64,000 nucleotides of DNA from Magnetovibrio sp. (lineage in GTDB: Bacteria; Pseudomonadota; Alphaproteobacteria; Rhodospirillales; Casp-alpha2), in the NCBI GenBank assembly GCA_002690705.1, contig NZFO01000010.1:107747-171746 (forward strand). The letters run 5' to 3'. The number at the start of each line of letters is the position of its first letter. The first letter of the stretch is position 1. Of the stretch, positions 10,127-19,750 are shown piece after piece. Below the pieces are notes generated by a model. It made no database searches. It was not told the DNA's origin and worked only from the letters and a program-made list of their open reading frames with translations. The position numbers were made by a program, and so were the translations under genes.

Positions 10127-10621
10127 TTATTCTATAACCTCACGTTTATGGACGCCCCAGAATTCAACCCTTCTTAGCCAACCCTCTATGCCCTCTGTTC
10201 TAACTCTGCACCAAGTGCTCTCTCGAGGACATTCGAGTAGTCTTGCAATGACGCCGGGTTCAAGTTGGGCTACTGGTCTACTCTGCGATGCCGCGCGACT
10301 TCGGAGGGACCGTATTTTTTGTGTGATTACAATGGTGCGCCTGCTCGCCAGCATGCTTTGGTGTACCCAACCTCGTGTATCTTGGGGGTCTCGCAGTTTC
10401 CGCCAAGTCCCAAACTCCGCCACGACTTCCATGGGAAAGTTTCGCCGTCGATATACCCATTCAACTGGATATTGAACCCCAGGCCCAGCTCGCATGTTGA
10501 CTTCCGTAGCTCGCAGGCTGACAAAGCGTGGTAGTGGCAGACCGGAGCCTTTAATTTGTGCAACAACAACGTCAGGCAACAGTATAACAAGACACATAAA
10601 CATAATTTTAAGATAACGCAT
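10127..10621 (-). CDS. exported tandem SH3-domain protein
   Basis: A 164-residue protein with an N-terminal hydrophobic signal segment (about residues 5-21, ending VVVAQ), then two bacterial SH3-like repeats. The first is RATEVNMRAGPGVQYPVEWVY around 38-58 followed by GTWRKLRDPQDTRGWVH; the second is around 105-155, ending RVRTEGIEGWLRR. Such domains bind cell-wall peptides or act as adaptors in the periplasm. It is divergent from the hydroxyacid dehydrogenase, an arrangement I recall in several alphaproteobacteria. Specific role unknown. Confidence 0.85.
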   Translation of the reverse strand: MRYLKIMFMCLVILLPDVVVAQIKGSGLPLPRFVSLRATEVNMRAGPGVQYPVEWVYRRRNFPMEVVAEFGTWRKLRDPQDTRGWVHQSMLASRRTIVITQKIRSLRSRAASQSRPVAQLEPGVIARLLECPRESTWCRVRTEGIEGWLRRVEFWGVHKREVIE

Positions 10622-10782
10622 AATACGAGAATTTACCGAAAATAAAAAAATACACTCATTTACTATAGGATGTTGTGTGGCTTAGACCAACGGAAGCTGG
10701 ACAAGGCGCTTTTGGATTGCTACGCCTGACAGGGCTTCGGCTCAAGGCTAAAATAATAATTTTAAATTAGAGGAGTTATTCT

Positions 10783-11769
10783 ATGGGCCAAGACCGCCCC
10801 AACGTAGTGGTCACTCGTAAGCTGCCTGATGCTATTGAGACCCGGATGATGGAGCTTTTTGATGTTCAGTTGAACTTGGATGACCAACCTATGACCAAGG
10901 ATGAGATCATAGGAGCTCTCAAGACCGCTGACGTTTTGGTTTGCACTGTCACTGACCGCGTTGACGCAAGTATGCTATCTCAAGCTGATGAAAAATTTCG
11001 GCTGATTGCTAATTATGGCACTGGAGTTGACCATATCGATTTAGCTACAGCACGCAAAAAAGGAATAACGGTAACTAATACGCCGGATGTCCTTACAGAA
11101 GACACTGCTGACATGACCATGGCGATGCTTTTGGCCGTGCCCCGCCGCATTAATGAGGGAGAGCGACTTTTGCGCGCAGGGGACTGGAGTGGCTGGTCAC
11201 CAACGGGAATGCTTGGGCACCGCATCTATGGTAAACGACTGGGCATTATTGGCATGGGGCGGATAGGCACTGCAGTCGCCCGAAGGGCGCGCGGCTTCGG
11301 TATTTCGATTCATTATCACAATCGTCACCGCGTTCATGAAGAAACTGAAACCGAATTGGAAGCGACCTATTGGGAAAGCCCAGATCAGATGTTAGCGCGC
11401 ATGGACATGATATCCGTGAATTGCCCCCATACACCGGGTACTTATCATTTACTGTCAGCCCGACGATTGAAGCTTTTGCAGTCGCACGCTGTTATTGTGA
11501 ATACCTCTCGTGGTGAAGTTATAGATGAAAACGCTTTAACTCGCATGCTGGTGGCTGGTGAAATTGCTGGGGCTGGCTTGGATGTTTTTGAACATGAACC
11601 AGCAGTTAACCCAAAACTCCTAGCTCTGGATAATGTTGTTTTGTTGCCGCACATGGGGTCGGCCACTCACGAGGGCCGCAACGATATGGGTGAAAAGGTA
11701 TTAATAAACATTAAAACTTTCGTTGATGGTCATACCCCGCCGGACCGGGTCTTAGGTGAGGGATTTTAA
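10783..11769 (+). CDS. D-isomer-specific 2-hydroxyacid dehydrogenase (glyoxylate/hydroxypyruvate reductase type)
   Basis: A 328-residue NAD(P)H-dependent dehydrogenase. The nucleotide-binding GMGRIG lies near residues 155-160. The catalytic Arg-Glu-His set is visible as NTSRGEVID (about 242), GLDVFEHEP (about 270) and LPHMGSAT (about 290). It probably interconverts glyoxylate/glycolate or hydroxypyruvate/D-glycerate; the exact substrate cannot be read. GAGGAG seven bases before the ATG supports the start. Single gene with no close downstream partner. Confidence 0.9.
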   Translation: MGQDRPNVVVTRKLPDAIETRMMELFDVQLNLDDQPMTKDEIIGALKTADVLVCTVTDRVDASMLSQADEKFRLIANYGTGVDHIDLATARKKGITVTNTPDVLTEDTADMTMAMLLAVPRRINEGERLLRAGDWSGWSPTGMLGHRIYGKRLGIIGMGRIGTAVARRARGFGISIHYHNRHRVHEETETELEATYWESPDQMLARMDMISVNCPHTPGTYHLLSARRLKLLQSHAVIVNTSRGEVIDENALTRMLVAGEIAGAGLDVFEHEPAVNPKLLALDNVVLLPHMGSATHEGRNDMGEKVLINIKTFVDGHTPPDRVLGEGF

Positions 11770-12110
11770 ATCGCGGCGGGGACTAAGGGGCTTACGTCCG
11801 AGCTAAAGGTCGAGGGATGGGCTTTTTTCTTATTTCATCATAATTTAAATAAGGACGGTAACTAATTGGAGGTAGCGATGCATTATCTTCATTGGTAAGT
11901 TTATAAGCAATAGACGGCTGTTCGCAGACTTTACTCTCGATGTGATGTGAGTGAGCCAAGCGCCACGGTGACGGGAATGCGCTATGTTTAAGCCCTGCGG
12001 AGTTGATGCTGTCTCGAAGTCACCAGGGTGGATTTAAGCAATAAAGATTAAACCTTTGGTTAGAATCGAAATAAAGACGATGGGCTTGAAATAGATAAAG
12101 GCAATCCGGA
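11770..12110 (+). other. intergenic gap before the nitroreductase
   Basis: No gene seen. A bulged hairpin (GGAC-TAAG / CTTA-c-GTCC) spans 11780-11799 just after the dehydrogenase stop, but the nearest T-run (11823-11828) is too far away for a normal intrinsic terminator. The rest is AT-rich and presumably holds the promoter of the nitroreductase gene; no clear -35/-10 pair stands out. Confidence 0.4.
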
Positions 12111-12941
12111 ATGTATAATGCAAAATCTCTAATGCGAGACCGTTACGGTCTAGACATCGATTTAGCCGTAAAGATTACCCCGACCATGGAGGGTATGCTC
12201 TTGCATCGGAGTTGTCGGGCCTATACTGGTCAAGATATAGATGAGGGGTTGTTAAATGTCTTACTAGCTTGCGCTCAGTCGGCACCGAGTAAATCCAACT
12301 TGCAGCAATATTCTATTGTTGTTGTGCGTGACGCAGACCGGCGGGCGGCCATCGCTAAACTGGTTCCGGGTCTCTTACCATGGTTTGAGACAGCCCCTAT
12401 ATTTTTATGCTTCCTTGGAGATTTGCGGCGTATTCGGCGCTTAGCTAAACTTCGAAGCCGAAACTACCAGAATAACAATTCAGACACGTTCATGAACGCT
12501 TGTGTGGATGCTGGGCTGGCTATGCAAAATTTTGTCACTGCGGCGGAGAGTGCAGGACTTGGGACATGTCCAATCTCTATGATCCGTGATCAAATCGCGA
12601 TGTTTGCGGATATTTTACAACTACCTAATGGTGTTTTTCCGATAGCAGGCCTTACGATAGGTTGGCCTAAAAATACTGGTGTTTCAGCCGTACGTCTCCC
12701 AGCCTCGACGGTGGTTCACCGGGAGGTCTATAATGATGCTAATCTTGAAGCAGACATCGAGGAATATGATTTGCGTGCGCATGAACGGAAGCCCATTGAG
12801 CCTGATGGTCAACGCCTAAAAGATATTTTTGGTGAGGTTGAGATTTGCACATGGTCTGACAACGTGACGCGTCAGCTTTCTGAACCAGAGCGCCCGCTTT
12901 TTAGGGAATTTTTGCGCAGTAGGGGTATCCACCTCTCTTGA
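12111..12941 (+). CDS. nitroreductase family FMN-dependent oxidoreductase
   Basis: A 276-residue flavin oxidoreductase. The family signature HRSCRAYT (FMN phosphate contact) is near residues 32-39, AQSAPSKSNLQQYS near 51-64, and AESAGLGTCPISMIR around 145-159. It resembles the NfsA/NADPH-dependent type rather than BluB: the BluB N-terminal signature is absent and the chain is longer. Physiological substrate unknown (nitroaromatics, quinones or enones are typical in vitro). Its stop abuts the convergent DsrE gene. Confidence 0.85.
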   Translation: MYNAKSLMRDRYGLDIDLAVKITPTMEGMLLHRSCRAYTGQDIDEGLLNVLLACAQSAPSKSNLQQYSIVVVRDADRRAAIAKLVPGLLPWFETAPIFLCFLGDLRRIRRLAKLRSRNYQNNNSDTFMNACVDAGLAMQNFVTAAESAGLGTCPISMIRDQIAMFADILQLPNGVFPIAGLTIGWPKNTGVSAVRLPASTVVHREVYNDANLEADIEEYDLRAHERKPIEPDGQRLKDIFGEVEICTWSDNVTRQLSEPERPLFREFLRSRGIHLS

Positions 12942-13388
12942 TTAAATAAATAAAACAGCCCCAGTTTTGTTAACATCACCTAAAAAAGTGACAGCTCCGC
13001 CTTCCTCAATTGTTATGTCATTGCGCAGACTCTCTCGGGTTACGCTCGTGGCCTTGAGGCCCATCTCGCAGACAAGGAAACGCACCCCCATAGTGCTACA
13101 AGCACCCAGTAATTCTTCGAAGGTCGCTATTTTCTTCCTCGCGAAGTCTTTGTCGCAATCTGCCCCAGTTCCTAGCCCACTGCTGAGTGGCATAAGCGTC
13201 CAGCCAAGATTCCCCTCTGGATTAGGTTTTAAGAGTGCGCGGCAGGCTTGCATAGTGAAAAAAAGTGTAACCGGCCTATTGAGTGCCGCCGCCGCCGCCG
13301 CCAAGACTAAAGCGTAATGCACCTTGTCGAAGTGGCAGTCATACACGATTATGGATAGCGTCTCAAAATTTGAAATCTGATTATTCAT
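12942..13388 (-). CDS. DsrE/DsrF/DrsH-like family protein
   Basis: A 148-residue DsrE-fold protein. Seen: LSIIVYDCHFDKVHYALVLA, an alanine-rich helix, TLFFTMQACRALL and FLVCEMGLKA, the last carrying the cysteine often used by the family for persulfide relay. The ATG lies inside the last codons of the upstream ThiF/MoeB gene (8-bp overlap), so the two are translationally coupled and probably act together in sulfur activation or transfer. The direct substrate is unknown. Confidence 0.83.
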   Translation of the reverse strand: MNNQISNFETLSIIVYDCHFDKVHYALVLAAAAAALNRPVTLFFTMQACRALLKPNPEGNLGWTLMPLSSGLGTGADCDKDFARKKIATFEELLGACSTMGVRFLVCEMGLKATSVTRESLRNDITIEEGGAVTFLGDVNKTGAVLFI

Positions 13389-14184
13389 GGATTGATAAAT
13401 CTTTTATTGATGGGGCTTCACCGCAGAGTGGGCAGCTTGGGTCCGGGCTGACTTTAATTTTTCGTATATCCGCTCCAAGTCCATCACATATGATTAAAGA
13501 TCCAGACAAGCTCTCACCAATGCCCAGCAACTCCTTGATCACCTCGGTAGCTTGGAAAGATCCCATCATGCCGCAGAGGGCGCCTAAAACACCGGCTTCT
13601 GCGCAGGTTGGAACCAGACTTTCAGGTGGCGCTTCAGGAAAAAGGCAACGGTAGCAGGGCCCTGCTGCTTGCCCCTTTAAGCCTTTAAACGCTCGATAAG
13701 TAGCGATCTGAGCGTCAAACCGCAAAATAGCCGCAGATACAAGTGGCACTCGGGCAAAAAAACAAGCATCGTTGACAAGAAAGCGTGTCTTAAAATTGTC
13801 TGACCCGTCAGCCACTAGGTCGTATTGATTAATAAGGTCTGCGGCGTTAACTGCAGTGATCCGTGCGAGGTGCGCCTCGACTTGAACGTCTGGATTAATA
13901 GCGGTGATCGCATCCTCAGCAGATTTTATTTTTGCCTTACCTACATCTGCGGTTCGGTATAGGATTTGTCGTTGCAAGTTGGATAGCTCTACAAAGTCAT
14001 CATCGATAATTCCAATCGTTCCAATTCCCGCCGCAGCAAGATAGAGAACGAGGGGAGACCCAAGCCCGCCTGCCCCGATAACAAGCACACGAGACTCTAT
14101 AAGCTTTGCTTGGCCGAGCCCGCCGACCTCCGGCAAAAGTATGTGTCTGGCATATCGATTAACTTGTTGTTCCGTGAACTCCAT
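13381..14184 (-). CDS. HesA/MoeB/ThiF family E1-like adenylyltransferase
   Basis: A 267-residue E1-like enzyme that adenylates the C terminus of a ubiquitin-fold sulfur carrier (MoaD, ThiS or similar). Seen: RYARHILLPEVGGLGQ at 11-26, ATP-binding GAGGLGSPL near 37-45, DDDFVELSNLQRQ around 61-73, a candidate catalytic cysteine in PTCAEAGVLG, and two CxxC pairs (CYRC and CPLC) that bind the structural zinc. AAGGA lies nine bases before the ATG. It is followed by an overlapping DsrE gene; no carrier protein gene lies nearby. Whether it serves thiamine, molybdopterin or another thiolation pathway cannot be decided. Confidence 0.88.
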   Translation of the reverse strand: MEFTEQQVNRYARHILLPEVGGLGQAKLIESRVLVIGAGGLGSPLVLYLAAAGIGTIGIIDDDFVELSNLQRQILYRTADVGKAKIKSAEDAITAINPDVQVEAHLARITAVNAADLINQYDLVADGSDNFKTRFLVNDACFFARVPLVSAAILRFDAQIATYRAFKGLKGQAAGPCYRCLFPEAPPESLVPTCAEAGVLGALCGMMGSFQATEVIKELLGIGESLSGSLIICDGLGADIRKIKVSPDPSCPLCGEAPSIKDLSIHE

Positions 14185-14652
14185 TTTCGCAGTTCCTTAT
14201 TGGGCTTTTATATCAATGTCTTTAAACGATCTGTCAAAAAAATCTTTATATCGCTCCATCGCTATATCATTTTCTCTGAACTAAAAACAAATGATGTTTG
14301 ATTTACTGACTAAGGCGCTGATAAAGCTATATCACCGATTTGTGTCGATTATGCAGCACAGCTCATACTCACTATTTTGCAGAGGCTGTCGTCTTAGCAT
14401 TTATGTGCTAATAGGAATCCACGTCGTGAGGAGCCTATCCTAATCTAATTGCATTTATGAAATAATCTTTGAGCATTTGCTCTAAATATCTCTGCAGGTC
14501 AGCCGAAAACTCATAATTCTTCCAATTCAGATGGGCTTACAGCCCTGATGTACAAAACTTTCAAAGACCGTCTAAATGCTATAATCGGGCGGGCTTGAGA
14601 GTGATTTCAATAACTGAGCCCTAATCGTAATCTGGTAACTTATCTTGTCTTT
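14185..14652 (-). other. gap between dut and the ThiF gene
   Basis: No gene is supported; a 63-codon plus-strand frame at its left edge overlaps the ThiF N terminus and looks spurious. Two small perfect hairpins are visible: TTAGCA/TGCTAA with a 6-base loop (14394-14411) and GGGCT/AGCCC with a 3-base loop (14533-14545). Neither has a T-run in the dut direction. The candidate ThiF promoter is at the left end. Confidence 0.45.
14207..14237 (-). promoter_or_regulatory. candidate sigma70-type promoter for the ThiF-DsrE operon
   Basis: On the minus strand a perfect TTGACA (14237-14232) is followed after 19 bases by TATAAA (14212-14207), about 23 bases before the ATG at 14184. The spacer is two bases longer than ideal, so this is a candidate only. 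Confidence 0.4.
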
Positions 14653-15120
14653 TTAGTCGACCCCTGTGGACCCAAAGCTACCTAAACCGCGTTTCGTTAT
14701 GTTTAAGGAATTTCTCTCAACCCATTCAGCTCGGGTGATTGGCGAAATGACTACTTGCGCGATGCGCATACCACGCTTTATTTCGAAAGTGTATTCTCCA
14801 TGATTAATTAGTATGACACCTATCTCTCCACGGTAATCTGTATCAATCGTGCCGGGACTGTTTAAACAGGTTACCCCATGTTTTATTGCCAAGCCGGAGC
14901 GAGGTCGTATTTGCGCCTCAAATCCTGGGGGAAGTGCGATGGCAATCCCGGTGGGTACCAGTGTTCGCTTGCTCGGTGGCAAACTGAGTGTGTTGTCAAG
15001 TGCGGCGAGAAGGTCCATACCCGCGCTTCCCGGTGTAGCATAAGCAGGAAGGTCCATTTCAAAGCCATGCCGTAAGCGCATAATTGTCACTTGGACGCGA
15101 GCAGCTATTCCTTCATTCAT
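14653..15120 (-). CDS. dut: dUTP diphosphatase
   Basis: Hydrolyses dUTP to dUMP and pyrophosphate, keeping uracil out of DNA and feeding dTMP synthesis. With the ATG at 15120 it is 155 residues, normal length, and all five trimeric-dUTPase motifs are visible: [10 protein letters not shown] (30-39), PRSGLA (73-78), [17 protein letters not shown] (90-106), RIAQVV (119-124) and the flexible C-terminal GLGSFGSTG (145-153). The frame is open upstream, but that part overlaps coaBC. It begins two bases after the coaBC stop, so it is the last gene of the ubiE-ubiB-coaBC-dut run. Confidence 0.96.
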   Translation of the reverse strand: MNEGIAARVQVTIMRLRHGFEMDLPAYATPGSAGMDLLAALDNTLSLPPSKRTLVPTGIAIALPPGFEAQIRPRSGLAIKHGVTCLNSPGTIDTDYRGEIGVILINHGEYTFEIKRGMRIAQVVISPITRAEWVERNSLNITKRGLGSFGSTGVD

Positions 15121-15122
15121 AT

Positions 15123-16352
15123 TTAGGCCTTTAATTCCGAGGTGAGGGCGCTCGCGATGCATGTTGTTAATTTTTTTGCCACCGCGCTCTTGCTCATCGC
15201 GGGCCATTGATTGGCTCCAGCCGGGGTAATTAGATGTACGGTATTATCATCACCTCCAAATGTTTTTGTTTCCGGCGATACGTCATTGGCGATAATCCAA
15301 TCGCAGCCCTTGCGTAAGAGTTTTGCCTGAGCATTCCCAACTATATTCTCGGTCTCGGCAGCAAAGCCGATGACCAAAGCCGGGCGATTTTCTTCAAGAG
15401 CTGAGAGCGCTGCAAGAATATCGGGGTTTTCTCGCAGAGTCATGGGGAACGGGGCCTCGCCACAAGTCTTCTTGAGCTTCTCCTCTGACGGGTCAGCAAC
15501 ATACCAATCGGAGACTGCAGCGACACAGACAGCAACATCCGCAGGGCGACCATCGGTACAAAGTAGCTCTTTACACGCAGATAGCATATCACGCGCCGAC
15601 TCAATATAAACCATGGTGACCCCGAATGGGTCGGGCAGTTTGGTTGGACCAGAAACCAAAGTAACGTCCGCTCCAAATGAAGCTAGCGCCTCGGCGATAG
15701 CGTGACCTTGCTTGCCGGATGAGCGGTTGGAAATAAAGCGCACAGGGTCTATTGGCTCCAAGGTGGGACCGCTGGTGACGATTGCTCGCTTGCCTGTTAA
15801 CGGCTTTACAGTATTAAAGAAGCTATCAACAGCGGCGGCGATGTCAGCTGGTTCGCTCATGCGACCCATACCATATTCACCGCATGCCATTTCGCCTTCG
15901 ACCGGACCGATCAGATCAACACCGCGAGAAGTTATTGTTTTAAGATTGGCCTGGGTAGCCTTATGCTCCCACATGCGGACATTCATGGCAGGGGCGACTA
16001 GAACAGGCTTATCAGTAGCAAGCAGGACTGTTGCTGCTAGATTATCAGCCTGTCCTCCTGCCATCTTAGCGAGTGTATTGGCGGATGCGGGTGCCACTAG
16101 TAATACATCGGCGTCGCGACTCAATTGGATATGGCCCATCTCTTGTTCATCGGTGAGCGAAAATAAATCCTCATACACTTTATCTTCGCTAACTGCGCTA
16201 AGCGTTAATGGGGTCACAAACTCTTTTGCACCGTCCGTCATGACACAGCGAACTGTTGCGCCGAGCTCGCGAAGACGGCGGACTAATTCAGGACATTTAT
16301 AAGCCGCTATGCCGGCAGTAACGATCAGTAAAATGCTTTTCCCAAAAAGCAT
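15123..16352 (-). CDS. coaBC: bifunctional phosphopantothenoylcysteine decarboxylase / phosphopantothenate--cysteine ligase
   Basis: Two consecutive steps of coenzyme A synthesis in one 409-residue chain. The N-terminal flavoprotein CoaC domain shows [26 protein letters not shown], the PAMN motif (APAMNVRMW) and the active-site cysteine in [13 protein letters not shown]. The C-terminal CoaB domain starts near [12 protein letters not shown] and carries [18 protein letters not shown] nine codons upstream (16379) is also possible; the ATG at 16352 gives the usual MLFGKxILL start. It lies between ubiB (86 bp) and dut (2 bp) on the same strand. Confidence 0.95.
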   Translation of the reverse strand: MLFGKSILLIVTAGIAAYKCPELVRRLRELGATVRCVMTDGAKEFVTPLTLSAVSEDKVYEDLFSLTDEQEMGHIQLSRDADVLLVAPASANTLAKMAGGQADNLAATVLLATDKPVLVAPAMNVRMWEHKATQANLKTITSRGVDLIGPVEGEMACGEYGMGRMSEPADIAAAVDSFFNTVKPLTGKRAIVTSGPTLEPIDPVRFISNRSSGKQGHAIAEALASFGADVTLVSGPTKLPDPFGVTMVYIESARDMLSACKELLCTDGRPADVAVCVAAVSDWYVADPSEEKLKKTCGEAPFPMTLRENPDILAALSALEENRPALVIGFAAETENIVGNAQAKLLRKGCDWIIANDVSPETKTFGGDDNTVHLITPAGANQWPAMSKSAVAKKLTTCIASALTSELKA

Positions 16353-16438
16353 GGGCTGAATTCCCGATTCAACTTCCAACGAATAGTATTAATTAGCCCG
16401 AGGAATAGCAGCACGCAAGACTATCGGTACGAGTTAAT

Positions 16439-17974
16439 TTATGAAAATGTCAACAGCACGATTGAGCCTAGTAGTGCGATACAAATCCATGACATTATAC
16501 GGTTTGTATTTTCACCTAGGTTTTTATGTGAAACAACCCTTTTGGAGCGCAGCCGTATTTCACCGCTCGAAATGATCGCCGCACTTTCTTCTATAGTGTC
16601 CATGATCCGCGGCAGACGACTAAGCGTTTCTGCTGCCCCTTCAACAGCATTTTTAACTCGAGCCTCAGGGCCGAGATTAGCCCGCATCCAGCCTTCGATC
16701 AGTGGACGTGCAAGCATCCACATATTTGCCTCTGGGTCGAGTTTACGGGCGGTCCCCTCGGCGACTAATAAAGTTTTTTGCAATAACAGTAATTGCGGCT
16801 GAGTCTCCATTTCAAAGGTCTCGGTAATTTTAAATAATTGGCCAAGTAATTGAGCGATGGAGATCTCATTTTGCGGTTTATCAAGGATAGGTTCAGCTAT
16901 TGATCGGCAGGCTTGGGTAAATATTTCAACGGAACGATGCGGGGGCACCCATCCAGCCTCAAAATGCACTTCAGCTGCGCGACGGTAATTGCGAGTAAGG
17001 AAGGCAAGAAGCATCTCAGCTAAATACCTGCGAGTTTTTACATCAATTCGACCCATTATACCAAAGTCAACGACTCCAATAGCGCCATCAGGCATCACAA
17101 ATAAATTGCCTGGATGAACATCTGCATGAAAAAAACCGTCTCGAAAAACCTGAAGGAAGGTTGCGTTAGCGGCCTTGGTCAAAACTTCACTGGGGATTAA
17201 ACCAGCATTTGATAGTGCGTCTCGATCATCAAGAGGGAAGCCGTCTAACCGCTCCGTAACCATCACGCGCTGGCTGGTGCGACTCCAATCAATCTCAGGT
17301 ATAAAAAAATCTGGGTCACCCCGGAAATTCTCACGCATTTCATCGGCGGCGGCGGCTTCGAATCTGAGGTCCATCTCCATCTCAACAGTTTCAGCTAATT
17401 TTTTAATTACTTGGACGGGCTTTAATCTGCGGAGCTCGGGACGTAAATTTTCAACTAGTTCCGCTATCCAATACAACAGATTTATGTCGCGTTGAAAGGC
17501 CTGTTCGATATGAGGTCGAAGGACTTTTACGGCTACCTTTTGACCACTTTCCGTTACGGCAAAATGTACTTGCGCTATTGATGCAGCGGCAATGGGAGTA
17601 TCATCGAAAGTAAAAAATAATTTCTCAAGAGTCTGGCCTAATTCTCTCTCGATGGTGTCGCGTGCTTGGTCTGTGGGAAAAGGCGGCAAGCGGTCCTGCA
17701 GCTTTGATAGGTCCTCACACATTTCTTCACCCAAAAGGTCGGAGCGTGTAGCGAAAGCTTGTCCCATCTTTATAAAACTTGGCCCCGCCTCGGTGAGTGC
17801 TTGTGCCAGGCGCTCACCCGGTCGCCCTCCAGCCTTACGCCCCGCAATCAGCCTGACTATGGAGACGACTGAGGGCGCTAAACCAAAAAGTTCGAGAAGG
17901 AATAGGGCATCGTGGCGTGCTAGTACGAGTGCGACGCGCATTAAGTTAGTGCTATTACGGATAGTTGAGAACAC
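16439..17974 (-). CDS. ubiB: UbiB family protein (ABC1/ADCK-like, ubiquinone biosynthesis)
   Basis: Atypical membrane-associated kinase/ATPase required for ubiquinone synthesis, formerly annotated 2-polyprenylphenol 6-hydroxylase. In 511 residues the signature KxGQ motif (FIKMGQAFATRSDLL, about 68-82), the AAASIAQVH alanine-rich loop, the catalytic-loop-like FFHADVHPGN and the metal-binding VDFGIMG are all visible, with a hydrophobic C-terminal helix (ICIALLGSIVLLTF). The start is GTG, three bases after the ubiE stop, so it is coupled to ubiE. Confidence 0.95.
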   Translation of the reverse strand: MFSTIRNSTNLMRVALVLARHDALFLLELFGLAPSVVSIVRLIAGRKAGGRPGERLAQALTEAGPSFIKMGQAFATRSDLLGEEMCEDLSKLQDRLPPFPTDQARDTIERELGQTLEKLFFTFDDTPIAAASIAQVHFAVTESGQKVAVKVLRPHIEQAFQRDINLLYWIAELVENLRPELRRLKPVQVIKKLAETVEMEMDLRFEAAAADEMRENFRGDPDFFIPEIDWSRTSQRVMVTERLDGFPLDDRDALSNAGLIPSEVLTKAANATFLQVFRDGFFHADVHPGNLFVMPDGAIGVVDFGIMGRIDVKTRRYLAEMLLAFLTRNYRRAAEVHFEAGWVPPHRSVEIFTQACRSIAEPILDKPQNEISIAQLLGQLFKITETFEMETQPQLLLLQKTLLVAEGTARKLDPEANMWMLARPLIEGWMRANLGPEARVKNAVEGAAETLSRLPRIMDTIEESAAIISSGEIRLRSKRVVSHKNLGENTNRIMSWICIALLGSIVLLTFS

Positions 17975-17977
17975 CCT

Positions 17978-18742
17978 CTAAATCCGCCATGCTGAGTGAA
18001 GAGCGGCTATTCCCCCTGAAAGATTCCGCACTTTCACATTTCCAAGACCAGAATCCAAAATCATGGTGGTGAAACGACTCTGATCAGGGAATTGGCGGAT
18101 ACTCTCCGCAAGGTATTGATAGGCTGTTCTGTCGCCGGCAATCTGAGCTCCCAGCATTGGAAGTACTTTAAAGGAATATGCGTCGTATATTTTAGATAAG
18201 ATCGGAGCAGTGACGTGGGAAAATTCTAGACATAAGAATCGACCCCCTGGTTTCAAAACTCTTCGCGCCTCCGATAGCGCGCGTGCAATATGGGTAACAT
18301 TCCGGATGCAAAATGCGATTGTGTAAGCATCGACTGACATGTCGTTAACAGGGAGGTTCTCAGCGTCGCCATTAATCCATTTAATACTATTAATTATTCC
18401 TCTGTTTATTGCATGTTCGCGTCCGCGCCTGAGCATTGCCGAATTTATATCAACGACTGTTATTGATCCGGGATGGGCCTTGGGCAGTCGCGCTAAGACC
18501 CTAAAGGGAATATCTCCTGTTCCCCCGCCTACGTCTAATAATGTCATACCGGGTTTTGGGGCCAGCCAATCGATCATGACATTTTTCCAGAGGCGGTGAA
18601 CGCCCATGCTCATGACGTCGTTCATCAAATCGTATTTATTTGAGACGTTGTCGAATACTTCTTTTACTAAAGATGCTTTTTCAGTTTCGCCCACCTTGCG
18701 GTATCCGAAGTATGTTGTTTGTTCGTCAATAAGTTTGCCCAT
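17978..18742 (-). CDS. ubiE: bifunctional demethylmenaquinone / 2-methoxy-6-polyprenyl-1,4-benzoquinol methylase
   Basis: SAM-dependent C-methyltransferase of ubiquinone (and, where present, menaquinone) synthesis. The ATG at 18742 gives 254 residues, matching the family; the much longer open frame extends into the divergent mutM region and is not used. Seen: VFDNVSNKYDLMNDVMSMG, the SAM-binding DVGGGTGDIPFR, NGDAENLPV, and RRVLKPGGRFLCLEFS. It heads the ubiE-ubiB-coaBC-dut run and diverges from mutM with 162 bp between starts. Confidence 0.95.
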   Translation of the reverse strand: MGKLIDEQTTYFGYRKVGETEKASLVKEVFDNVSNKYDLMNDVMSMGVHRLWKNVMIDWLAPKPGMTLLDVGGGTGDIPFRVLARLPKAHPGSITVVDINSAMLRRGREHAINRGIINSIKWINGDAENLPVNDMSVDAYTIAFCIRNVTHIARALSEARRVLKPGGRFLCLEFSHVTAPILSKIYDAYSFKVLPMLGAQIAGDRTAYQYLAESIRQFPDQSRFTTMILDSGLGNVKVRNLSGGIAALHSAWRI

Positions 18743-18904
18743 TATTAGCGGAAGATAGCTCAAGCTACCCTCAGAGGCCAGAAAACCATGATAACAAAAT
18801 AAATAAACGACAAAAAAATAAATTTTGCTAGTGTCTGCTATGGACAAAGTCCGTTGCACGCGGCATATCGATCCGAAAATATAACGAAAGTTAGAGTCTC
18901 CGCT

Positions 18905-19735
18905 ATGCCTGAACTGCCCGAAGTAGAAACGGTCTGCCGCGGCCTCCAAGATACCATAACAGGCTCGCGCTTGGAAAAAGTCATCGCGCGACGTTCGGAT
19001 CTCCGGTTGCCCTTGCCCGAGGACTTTGGCCAACGTCTCACTGGGCGCACAATAAGTTCGGTTGCTCGGCGTGCTAAATTTATTCTGATTTCGCTGGATA
19101 ACGATAGCGTGTTGATTGGACACTTAGGTATGTCTGGGAGGATTCGAATTTTTAATAGCACCCCCCCGCCTGAAGAGCGTCACGACCACGTAATATTTGA
19201 GACTAACTCGGGCGTCACGATTCGGTTCAATGATCCGCGCCGGTTCGGGTTTTTAGATATAGTGGATGGGAGTTACCTTAATACTCATCGATATCTCAAA
19301 AATCTTGGCCCTGAGCCACTTGATGACGCCTTTGATGGGTCTTTGTTAATTTACCGACTGGCAAAAAAAATGACGTCTTTAAAAGCGGCTTTGCTTGACC
19401 AACGCATTGTTGCGGGTCTTGGTAACATTTATGTGTGCGAGGCACTCCATTTAGCTGGGCTATCTCCCCGTCGGAGAGCGGGAACCGTCGGGACTTTGCG
19501 GGCTGCACGCCTGAGCGATGGTATTAAATTAGTTTTGAAGCGCGCCATTCAGGCTGGTGGCTCGTCGCTTCGTGATCATCGCCAGCCCAATGGGGAACTA
19601 GGATATTTTCAACATAATTTTCAAGTTTATAATCGAGAAGGCGAGGATTGTATAAAATGTGGGTCGGGTTATTTGGTAAAACGGATCGTTCAATCGGGGC
19701 GGTCCACATTCTTTTGTTCTCATTGCCAAAGATAG
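18905..19735 (+). CDS. mutM: bifunctional DNA-formamidopyrimidine glycosylase / DNA-(apurinic) lyase
   Basis: Excises 8-oxoguanine and formamidopyrimidines and cleaves the abasic site. The start at 18905 gives MPELPEVETV; Pro2 is the catalytic nucleophile after methionine removal, so the longer upstream frame must be wrong. 276 residues. Other features: RRAKFILI (DNA-contacting lysine), GHLGMSGRI, FNDPRRFGF, LLDQRIVAGLGNIY (helix-two-turn-helix), and a C-terminal zinc finger with CIKC and CSHC. Divergent from ubiE; a small exported protein gene follows 15 bp later. Confidence 0.97.
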   Translation: MPELPEVETVCRGLQDTITGSRLEKVIARRSDLRLPLPEDFGQRLTGRTISSVARRAKFILISLDNDSVLIGHLGMSGRIRIFNSTPPPEERHDHVIFETNSGVTIRFNDPRRFGFLDIVDGSYLNTHRYLKNLGPEPLDDAFDGSLLIYRLAKKMTSLKAALLDQRIVAGLGNIYVCEALHLAGLSPRRRAGTVGTLRAARLSDGIKLVLKRAIQAGGSSLRDHRQPNGELGYFQHNFQVYNREGEDCIKCGSGYLVKRIVQSGRSTFFCSHCQR

Positions 19736-19750
19736 AGGAATAATGCGGTT

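Noticed and set aside
11770..12110. Possible cobalamin riboswitch (GCCAC...AGTCACC-like words)
   Set aside because: The spacing between the words is too short, the conserved central GGTGCGAATCC-like core is absent, and the downstream nitroreductase is not BluB.
14110..14301. 63-codon plus-strand frame over the ThiF gene start
   Set aside because: It overlaps the well-supported ThiF N terminus and its candidate promoter and has no family features.
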